This document shows positions 54,915 through 64,000 of a DNA stretch of 64,000 nt, piece after piece. This DNA comes from Scatophagus argus (Eukaryota; Chordata; Actinopteri; Scatophagidae): the NCBI RefSeq assembly GCF_020382885.2, contig NC_058501.1:18906001-18970000 (forward strand), given 5' to 3'. Under the pieces are notes generated by a model. That model did not search any database, was not told the DNA's origin, and was given only the letters and a program-made list of their open reading frames with translations. The position numbers and the translations under genes are program-made. Within the stretch, counting starts at the first letter, position 1. Every line of letters begins with the position of its first letter.

Positions 54915-56903
54915 CTTATCGAGCCGAGCTGCATGTTGGGTAAACGTCTCTGAGGATTTACGGCAGTCTGCGTCCACGCTGTTGCATTATTGCCACCTTT
55001 AGGTATTATTCACCCAACAATATTCATTCGCTTTAAAGTCGTCTTTACACCCCAGTCTGCCTTAACAACAGTAAATAATACTTTCATCCCTGTCCTCACA
55101 CTCTGATGTAGAGAGCATTGTTTCCACATCTGCCAACCCTATTTTTCATAATTTCATAAGTATTTTAAGTCCCACTGTTAGCCTGCTTATTAAGTCACAC
55201 TCATTCCTTTATGTTCCCCAAATTCTAACAGGCCACTCCACTGTTTCACCAGACTCTTTATCACATGGCCCCTTATCTTTTGCCTTTTGAACTCCTGTCC
55301 AGCCAATGCTTTCTTTTTGTGTCCTCTGTGCTTCAGCCAACATGATGACTTTTGACTTTTGTTGACTTTCGCCATACCCCCTTAAACTGACCTAGTAACT
55401 GTCCACCAGTTGCTTCTAATGCAACTGTAATGGCAGTTTGCCTGCTTCAACCTGAGGTGCATACACTATGCATTCAGTTCTAACTGCAGAGAAATACAGA
55501 CTTACAGGCCGAACTTGCCCAATAATCAAGTCAGCCAACAGACTTTGATGTTGATTTATGGGCCTATACAATACTCCCCATAGCCTAATATTGATCTTAT
55601 TAATATATTTCAGAGACGCAAAATTGACTATCCACTGCAACCCTGCAGACACCTTGAGACTTTTATCACCTTTTCTCTCCATGTTAATCTTAAATCAGGC
55701 AACTGGCAATCTACAGCGTATGAGCTTGATTATGTCCCTAACTTAAGATGAAACTGTGCAAAGTTATCATGCTCACACAGTTGTGCTAAAATGAAAGAGA
55801 AAAACAGTGAATCCCCTCAACCACTAGGTGGCATCACATCCGAGATATTTGACTTGAAACTACAGACTGTATTGCATCAAAAGTTTTAAATGGATCTCGA
55901 ATTGTTGTGGGAAGTCAGTGGTTTGACAACCTAACAAACACAGGTTTTTGTTTGTGGTAAAGACTTTGCACTTTGTGAGATGTTGTGTATTGAGTGTGGT
56001 TACCAAGAGGAGCATGCTGTTAAATATTCTCGACACAACTCAGTGTATTGTCACGCATTTGGAGCGCTAACAGCTTCATCCAGCAGATCAGTGTGAACGT
56101 TGAGACTGTTGTGGGCTCATCTGGAAAGTGTTGTGGGTTTTTGTCCTGTGCTGTGAGGGGCTGCCTCGTCATGTCACAGATGTGGGAGGTAGCTCAGGTT
56201 ATTCAACAGTGCACATCAGCAGAAGGAAATGAGGGTGCTGTCTTTTTTTTTTCCTGCTATGCCTCTGAGAGAATAGAGGGTAAATTCCCCTCTTAAAGAA
56301 TGTGTCATAGGCTTAGAAGGGCACTGGGACCAGGATATATTTGGGGAGCAGGGTGTTACAGTGACTAAAATGAGATTCTCCCAGGAGTTCCGCTAACCCT
56401 CTTCTGGCTCAGCTGGGTGAAACATGCCTGTCAAATAATAACCATCATTATTGTATGTGGAATATTTTCTGTTTGGAGCTGTGTAATCTGTTCACTTGGT
56501 TATTATGTGATAGCAGCACTTTTGCCAAACAAAACCACATCAATCTGCTTGACATACAAAAGGCAAGAAACTCAAATTTTTACTTTGCAATTTCCTTGTA
56601 GTGGTATACACCTTGTTGCCTTGGTTGATTTTCTTTCTGCAATGGGAAACGAAAGCTTTATGATGGATCAATTAAACCACAGAATAATAAATTATATTTC
56701 CTTGCATAAACCTCACAACATTGCGAAGCTCAAGTTGTAAAACTAGGCCTCCATCTGTGAATGCAAGCATCGTGCAAACAGCTCATGTTAACTTCCTCAT
56801 TCAGTTTTGTGGTTTTTGACTGTGAGAGCATCACCCTTTTATGCTGCTCTTGTCATCTGCGATCTGCGTACACTTTTGATCGCGGCACACTAAGGCAGCA
56901 GTC
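54905..56903. other. Divergent intergenic region between ppp1r8 and themis2
   Basis: About 2 kb between two outward-pointing start codons. It should hold both promoters and the 5' UTRs. No gene, tRNA or clear repeat is visible; only short ORFs occur. Confidence 0.65.
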
Positions 56904-59900
56904 ATGGCAGGTATGACTGCTTTGCCTCTTCAGCAGCTCATTGCATCATTGGACACCGCTTGTCTGCCGAGAATTCTACAAGTTTGCTCTGGAGTGTATT
57001 TCCAAGGTTGGTCTTTAATCATTTTATCCATCATGAGCCAAACGTGTGAGAAGATTAGAGATTATCTGAAGAGATGAGATCGCTACATATTGTAATGGGT
57101 CTAGATTTCTGTGTTGTGTCTGTATCTCCTGAATACTTTTATTCTCCATAGCATACGTGTTTCCCTCTTTTCTTAACCCAGATGTTACTGAAGCCGGATA
57201 ACACAATGAGCATTTGTTTTAGTTGAAAAGTTAGTACCGATCATGATTGGTAACTGGAAATGACTGTTATATGTGAGTACATAAGATTCTGAAAATAAGA
57301 CACAAATAAGAAAAACATCACGTTACATTATGTTATATTATACGATAGTTCTTCTTAATCCCGACTGCTGATCTTGCATTTTTGGTTCCTTTTTTATTCC
57401 ATTTCTTACTTTCTGTTTCAGGGTCTATATATGAAATTTCTGGGAGCGAAGTGTGCTTTTCTACTGGGGATCTCATCAAGGTCATTGGCTTTGAGCTCCA
57501 ATCAGTTTGCTGTGAGGACATCAGCAACAATGAGAAGTTTGAGCTGCCTATCAACCACACAGGTCGGTTTGAGCTCCTAACAAGATTCTCGTGAGAACAG
57601 CTAATTTGGGTTTGAACGCTGACACTTATTGCTATTTCTCAGGCTTGTTCAAGGTTATTCCTGAGGAGATGCCGTACAGTACAGTTGAGGAGATGGTGAG
57701 CCTGAGGCCAGTGGACCTGGAATCCTGCCTTCCCTTCACTTTCACCTGCCGCTCCAAGTTGACATTTGACAATTTCACAGTGGGGCCTGGGAAAATTTTG
57801 ACAGTACTCTCCATTGTACGGCATGAGGGTGAGGAGGCTAAACTGCGTTGCCATGTTCAAGGGCAACAGGAAGCCTCTGCAGAAGTGTGTATCCCACTTT
57901 CTTCTCAAGGGGAGTTCAGGGAGTGCGAGAGCGAGGAATGCTTCACTCTGAGGGAGATCATGTCTTCGCTTTGCCTACGTAGTCGAAGATTTCACTTCAT
58001 GAACACCGCTAAGAGTGACTGTCCACTTGTCCTCACGCCAATATACCAGGTCCACGCCATAATGAACAGTAAGAATATCCAAGTTTGTAGTTTTTATTTA
58101 AGAAAAATTAAACGTATCTGCATCTTACATACATAATATTTTGTTTTTTTTATTTTCAAGTAAATTACAGTGGAATATAACTGCTCTTAAATATGATTTT
58201 GAAGTACTTGCACTTAACTTAAGTGTTTCGTCTTTTATGCTACAGCTTTATTCCCCAGTTTAGAGTTGTGTGCAGATTAGGGTGTTACCCACAAAACCAA
58301 AAATGAGCTCATTAAATATTATCTCTATAGTTTAAATTACCAAATATAAACGAACATCAACTCATCAGAAGAAATAGAAGTCTTTATTTTCACTATACAA
58401 GGACAGTGAGATGTTGTTCGGAGCAGGCCAGCAGATGCACAGAGTAAGAAGGAGTAGATAAGAACAGTTAAATAGAATGAAGGTTCTAAAATGTACGACA
58501 ATATATACAGCAAAGATAAATAATATAAACAGATACACAAATCTACCTAAGAAAAATATACAGTTGCTAGGAATAAATTGATAATGTGTAGAATATGCAC
58601 AGCAGCAAAGTGGTATTTCGCAAGTCCAAGTATTGCACGACAGAGTAGTATTATTGCGCAGCAGTACGATACGAAAAAGTATTGCACAGCAGAGTAGCAC
58701 TGGTATACAGTGAGGTGCAATGTAGCAGGGGAGGTAGAACAGCGAACGCTGCACCAGACCCATGAGTGCTGGAGTTGCAGCGTGGAATGTGTGCTGAGGT
58801 GTGTGCAAAGGGGTGAACGTCGTGGGTGCAGCAAGTCCTGGGGCAGTGGGGGGGTGGGGGGGCAGGTGGCATAGAGAGTTCAAATGAGTGATGGCGGTGG
58901 GATAGAAACTGTTCTTAAGCTGCGTTGTGCACATCCCAGATGGCAGCGGAGTAAAGAGCCTGTGACCTGGGTGGGTTTAGTCCTTCAGTATGTAATGTGC
59001 TCTCGCTGCCAAAACCCGGGAGAGAAACAGGGACCTTTAGATCTGCAAGCTAACGCACTCCCAACTGAGTTATTTCATCGCACAGTAAAGTATAAATAAA
59101 AACATAATTAAGTTATATACTGTACATTATAGTGTTTTTCGGGAGCAAAATAATGTCCCTTGTTCCTGAGTTCCTCTGAACGTCCCTTTGGCAAACTTCC
59201 TGCAGTGGAAACACAGTTATCGTTAATGACTAAAGAAAAAAGAAAACCTTAGGGTGGGGGACATGATCTTCTTTTGGATTCTGACGGATGAGGGCATGCC
59301 AGAATGAGTTTTAGAACCACTTACAATAGTGTGATATGACACAGGGACCATTTTTCTGTATAATGGATACTTTTACTTATGATACTTTAAGTACATTTTG
59401 TTTTTGATATCTTTACTTTTATGATCTTTTATTGCTTCTTGCAAAAGTTCTGAATACTTCATCACTGAACACTATTTCGATTTCACAGTGTCAATGTTTT
59501 CTAATATCATTTATCTCATTTTCGCACAGTGAGGAAGAATGTATTGCAGTTTCCTTCCAGCTTAGAGGTGGATGTGGTTGATGTTACCGACGGGTGTCAG
59601 GATGTGCATTTTGTGACGCCGCTCAGTCTGACAGAGGTCATTTCCCAGCCAGATGAATCCTTCCCTTCTGTCATGGAGATACTGGAAGGCCCAGAGGCTT
59701 GCTCTCTGTTCAAGTCCAGCTGGCTGACAGAACTTAAATGCAAGAACCAACTGATTTTCCACAAGAAAGGAACCTCAGCCATGATTTTATTGTCCAGCTT
59801 GAAAAGCCGAAAGGTACAGCAGTACTTCCTCGTTTCTCAGCAATACGGTGGACGATTTCGGAGGCGGCCAAGAGAGTTTAATTCGGTGTACGAGCTGTAT

Positions 59901-62163
59901 GTTGCTTCAACCCAAGCAAAAGTTCTGAGGGTCAGTGTGACAAAAAACTGTGAGGAAGTGGAAGAGGAGGGTCTGCCTGCCCTCAGCGTGGGAGAGCAGC
60001 TGGAGGTTGTGCGCTGTGAAAGGATGGAGTTGCCTTGTGAAGGTAACACGGGACAGAAGCAGTCTGTTGAGGCTCTTTTGTGTCAACGTCTCCAAGATCC
60101 GGATGACGGGGAAGATGACGATGAAGAAGATGTCCAACAGGACGATGAGAGGGAGGAGATTTTTCTGCCTCTGTACATGCAGGGACACTTTGTAGAGGTG
60201 CTCACTGATAACAAGAAGTACAAGCTCAGGGACTTGGGTAAGGAGTTCAGTTTGCCCCTGGATGTTAAAGTGGTGAGCCGTGACACTGGACTTGAGACTG
60301 ATCCACTTGTTGGGTTTGCATGTCTCAGAATAGAGGGGGCTATGTTAGAGCCGACCATCCAGGCAAGCTTTACACACAGACCAGCCCACTGTTTCGAGAT
60401 CCCAGCCCGGTGGATTTCTATGTCTGTCTCTTTTACCAAGGACCCCCTGCCATGGCCCAGCGATCAACCACCTGAGTGCCGTACGGAGAGGGTCACTGAG
60501 GTGACAGACACGTTCCTTTATGAATTTCACAAACAAGAGAACTCAGATGCAGCTCCTCCGCCTCGACCACCAAAGCGAAATCTGTCATCTTCCAAGTCTT
60601 GCAAAAAAACGTCAAAAAAATCATCCAAGTCCAAACATCGACAAGACAAAAGTGTCCCGACCAAAGAATTAGCCGACTTGACTTTAAATAGCAAAAGAAG
60701 GCCTCCTGCTCCCCCTCCTCCAGTAAGTACGGCTTTTCACGCCAGACATACACAGAATCTACTGCGGTTTCAACAGGTCTTCTTGCCATCTTCTCACACG
60801 TCTCTGTAGAAATGTACGTTTATACATATGCATATACCACAGCTTCCCATCTAAATATAACTAGTACAAATATCACTAACTATGCAAACACAAACGGTTT
60901 CCTCTTTTTGTTATGATACAGAGGTCTTGCATTAATTTGCTTCTTCCCCTTTCCCTTGTTTTACAGGCTTTCTTAGATGAAGAGCCTCCACCAGTCGTAC
61001 CCCGAAAGCACTCGGACCATGAGAGGCCAACAGCCATGGCTTTGCCAAACACTTATGTGAAAATGCAGAAGCCTAAGACAGATGGTGAATGTTTTTGCAA
61101 ACATTATAACAGATTTCAACCATACTGACATCACTTTAAGGACAATTCTGATGTTATTCTGTTTTTTTAATTACAGTAGATAAATTCCATAAAAAGACTA
61201 AAATCAAAAATACTTTCTTCACCTCCCTGTCTGTGGCTCTCAGCTCCTGACTTTATTTGTTCAAACAGAAGATGTAAATATTTACAAGTCACAAATTTGT
61301 ACTTCGTTTTAAGTAATAAGTTGAAACAAAGGAAGGGCTACAAATACAGAGCACAGTATTCTTATTTATGACACAGTGTGCATGCATATTCCCTGCTTGC
61401 TTCCCTTTAGAAATCGCAGACAACCCAAAATGTGACGCACATTTATGCACCTCCTGTAACGCATTATAATATAAGTGAAATGTACTTGATATTATGTACC
61501 TGACTTGATGAAGTAAAGAAAAAAATGATTATGGCACACAGCAGGCGGAGGGGTTAAATAAGAAAAGGAAAGAAAAGAAAAAAGAAAGAAAGAAAAGAAG
61601 AGAAAAAAAGAAGGACAAGAACATTTCACAGTCTCAAATCTGAGTGTCTGCTGGCGAAGCTCAGACGGGAAAAAAAAGACGTTAGCTGGCAAACAAAACG
61701 TGAACAATTTTAAACTGTTTCTCACACTGCGTCCTTGTGCCACTGCAGTTGCAGTTTCACATTTCTCCTGTTTACTGCACGTACGCTTGGGTCAGCGTTT
61801 CTGGACCATTTTCAAGTTTGTTTTTACATAAATTCAAAAGTTTTCTCAGAAAGTGGTGAACGCAGCCTTTTTAAAAGTGGCCCCCAGCACAGTGCATGAA
61901 GATTTGACTCAAAAGTGTTCACGACAATGAAGAGACATGTCGCCCAGTGAAACACTACGGCTCACTGAAGAATGTGACAACACTTTTTCTTTTTATAGAA
62001 TAGAATAGAACATTACTAACTAAATAACCACACGTTCTTTTCCTCCCCAGAGTCAGAGACTGACGTTGCAGCAGATGTGGATAGCGACCATGACTATGAA
62101 ACCGTGGACGATGCGTTGGTGACAATGATGAAGGCAGCGCAAGAGAATGTCATGTTCTACTAA
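56904..62163 (+). CDS. themis2: Protein THEMIS2 (CABIT-domain immune signalling adaptor)
   Basis: Six exons, 56904-57006, 57422-57562, 57643-58068, 59530-60722, 60967-61084 and 62051-62163, encode 697 residues (human about 643). The start MAGMTALPLQQLIASLD and PRILQVCSGVYFQGSIYEIS match the THEMIS family. Residues about 15-260 form the first CABIT region (SGSEVCFSTGDLIKVIGFEL, LFKVIPEEMPYSTVEEMV) and about 261-525 the second, interrupted by an acidic run near 411-434. The tail has PPPRPPKR (about 565-572), fitting the Grb2 SH3-binding site of THEMIS proteins, a Lys/Ser-rich basic stretch, a second proline run, and a C-terminal Tyr676 in DYETVDD. In mammals THEMIS2 is expressed in B cells and macrophages and lowers the B-cell-receptor activation threshold through Grb2, PLC-gamma2 and Vav. 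The large exon 4 opens with the split ATG codon A|TG. No truncation is seen. PPP1R8-THEMIS2 adjacency also occurs in human. Confidence 0.95.
58369..58930. mobile_element. Interspersed retroelement remnant in themis2 intron 3
   Basis: The block opens GAAGTCTTTATTTTCACTAT and later contains GTATTGCACAGCAGAGTAGC, CAGCGAACGCTGCACCAGAC and GATAGAAACTGTTCTTAAGC, wording I recall from a widespread teleost LINE-type 3' region. Short TATTGCACGACAGAGTAG-like units repeat at 58631 and 58680. No reverse transcriptase ORF is present. Confidence 0.6.
61555..61620. repeat. (GAAA)n-like purine tract
   Basis: AAGAAAAGGAAAGAAAAGAA and related units form an all-purine stretch in the last themis2 intron. Confidence 0.9.
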
Positions 62164-64000
62164 AAATTATGCTGGAATTACAAAAGATCACGTATGGGTG
62201 GCGGGAACTTAAAGAGTGACTGAAGAAGAGGTCGTATTGCAGTTTTTAAGTTTTCCTACTGAATGTTAAATTAATGTTACTTTATTATTAAGGTACACAT
62301 ACTCATCATTAACCAGCTGCTTACTGGCATGCATATACACTGTATAGACAAAAGTATTGGGACACCTGATCAATACACCACCATTTTATTGCCCATTCAT
62401 GCAGTAGAGCATTTGTGAGGTCAAGCACTGATGTTGGACGAAAAGGCCTGGCTCACAATCTACGCTCCTGTTCATTGCAAAGGTGTGGGTGGGCCAGTCA
62501 AGTTCTTCCACACCAAACTCATCCAACCGTGTCTTCATGGAGCTTTGCTTTGTGCACTGGGGCAAAGTCATGGTAAAATAAAAAGGGCCTTCCCCAAACT
62601 GCTGCCACAAAGTTGGAAGCATAGCATTGTACAAAATGTCCAAAAAGATTTCCCTTCGCTGGACGTAAGGGGCCGAACCCAGCCACTGAAAAACAGTACC
62701 AATACTTTTGTCCATACAATGTTAGTGGCATAGTTGCTCTTTATTAGTCACTATATAAAGCACAAAGAATATTACGATTGTTATCCACGTACAAATAAGT
62801 CCTTACTATTGATAATTAATCAGGAAGATACTGAGGGGAAAACTGGTAGAATACGGTTGTAGAATGTGGATGCGGAATAAGACATTATTAAGTGCTTTAT
62901 AATGACTAATAATGCAATTAAACAAGTACTTAATTGTGACTACATATATATTAATTTGACATGTTACTCTTTCGTTTCAGTATTTCCTGAGATATGAAAC
63001 GATGCTTTTGTGCTTTTTGTTCAAACTTGTAGCAAGTAGTTCAAACCATATATGGTAGTTTTGGGGGTTGCAGAATGTAGTTGTGTATACAGTGTCATTA
63101 TATTGTGCAATACTAAACAGTTACTGTATGTCGTCCACCTTGGGACGAAACAACAGCAATGCTCCACAGTATACAGCCTAACATTACACCACAAACAACA
63201 GCCTTAAAAATAACCTGATAAAGGGACATTTCTAAGCACTGTAAAGATAGACATTTGTGGTATAGTGACTTTATGTATATGCAAACTCTAAACAGGAAGG
63301 AACATGTGTCCCCACCAATAAGCAAATCCCTTAGCCGCAAAGATGATAAACAGGCAACTCTTCAGCTTCTCACATGTAAATGCATTCTAATTTTGGATTT
63401 AGCATAATACCTGTCAGCAATTACAGAAAACTACTGATCTGAGAACCAAAAGTTTGTATTACATGTTAATGTTATGTTATTAAATGTTGCATGACAACAA
63501 TTTCCAAAGAACTAATATTGGTTTTGCACCTTTTCTTTTATTGCCATTAAGCCTCACTGCAAAAGTAAGAGTAAGATGATATAGAAGTTCATTTTGTGTC
63601 TCTTGTCCATTGAAACTATTAATTCAATTCATTTCATTAATTTGTGTTAATGTATTTCTATATTTAACTCTTAATAAAACTACAAAAACTGCTTGTTCAT
63701 CATATGTATGTGTAAATTAAGACACAAGAGGTCCTGGCAAACGGCCCGACTGCATTTTGTACAATCTTTTAATTTTGGCAAAAGTTACAGACAAAGAAAT
63801 AAATTGACTTACTTATGTTTCAAGTCTTTAAAATTACAAAATGCTTTACAAAGGAGCGGGGAAAGTACAAACAAACAGTCTTAACTGCCAACAACAGCTT
63901 CTTCAAATGCCTCCCTTTTGGGCTTTGCAAAATAGCAGAAGTAAACTCAGGAATACAGGATGTGTGAACCAAGTGTCAGTGAACCATGTGTTTTCTTTCT
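62164..64000. other. themis2 3' UTR and downstream sequence
   Basis: The region follows the themis2 stop. A candidate AATAAA lies near 63673, so the 3' UTR may span about 1.5 kb and include the transposon at 62337-62722. No second gene is evident before the window ends; the last few hundred bases have no recognisable coding sequence on either strand. Confidence 0.6.
62337..62722. mobile_element. 386-bp non-autonomous DNA transposon with 24-bp inverted ends
   Basis: The left end ACACTGTATAGACAAAAGTA (continuing TTGG) at 62337-62360 and the reverse complement of 62699-62722, ACATTGTATGGACAAAAGTA (continuing TTGG), agree at 22 of 24 positions. The TAGACAAAAGTATTGGGACA start is one I recall from a common fish element. 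No transposase is encoded. It starts about 170 bases after the themis2 stop codon. Confidence 0.85.

Noticed and set aside
58365-58934. 189-codon minus-strand ORF in themis2 intron 3
   Set aside because: It is read through an interspersed repeat remnant; Cys/Leu/His-rich translation has no reverse transcriptase or other motif.
59529-59532. GTG as a start codon for the large themis2 exon
   Set aside because: The position is the AG|TG splice acceptor; the ATG codon is formed by joining A at 58068 with TG, and the real start is at 56904.

Overview
The window looks like nuclear DNA from a ray-finned fish, most likely a percomorph teleost. It carries multi-exon vertebrate genes with GT-AG introns, teleost-style dispersed repeats, non-autonomous DNA transposons and very many (CA)n and (GA)n microsatellites. 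No genus or species can be named from the sequence alone. I read six protein-coding genes, each with an open frame across its reconstructed splice junctions.

Layout. (1) 2611-29763, minus strand: a FOXO6-type forkhead transcription factor with two coding exons split by a 24.9 kb intron rich in microsatellites. (2) 36839-38236, minus: Mediator subunit MED18, two coding exons. (3) 41232-43102, minus: a two-domain Ig-superfamily receptor with signal peptide, stalk, membrane helix and an ITIM tail; I do not recognise a named gene. (4) 44169-49925, plus: a complete 12-exon cytochrome P450 of family 4 (CYP4T/CYP4B type). (5) 51483-54904, minus: PPP1R8 (NIPP1), seven exons. (6) 56904-62163, plus: THEMIS2, six exons, two CABIT regions.

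From memory, the human orthologues or nearest relatives of five of these genes lie on chromosome 1p (FOXO6, MED18, PPP1R8, THEMIS2, and CYP4B1 as the closest CYP4), so the block looks like ancient vertebrate synteny. The Ig receptor is the gene that does not belong to that set. It diverges from the P450 gene with only about 1.1 kb between their start codons, and ppp1r8 and themis2 also diverge, about 2 kb apart.

Functionally the genes are mostly unrelated. FOXO6 is a nuclear factor downstream of insulin/AKT, MED18 belongs to the RNA polymerase II Mediator head, PPP1R8 is a nuclear PP1 regulator and splicing factor, and the P450 is an ER fatty-acid or xenobiotic monooxygenase. THEMIS2 and the ITIM receptor both belong to leukocyte tyrosine-kinase/phosphatase signalling, but no direct link is visible. 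The most interesting signals are the unnamed ITIM receptor, a long His/Asn-rich expansion and a Gly-Met repeat in FOXO6, two palindromic transposons (one probably in the themis2 3' UTR), and GCTAGC/GCTAAC word clusters beside the two housekeeping promoters.
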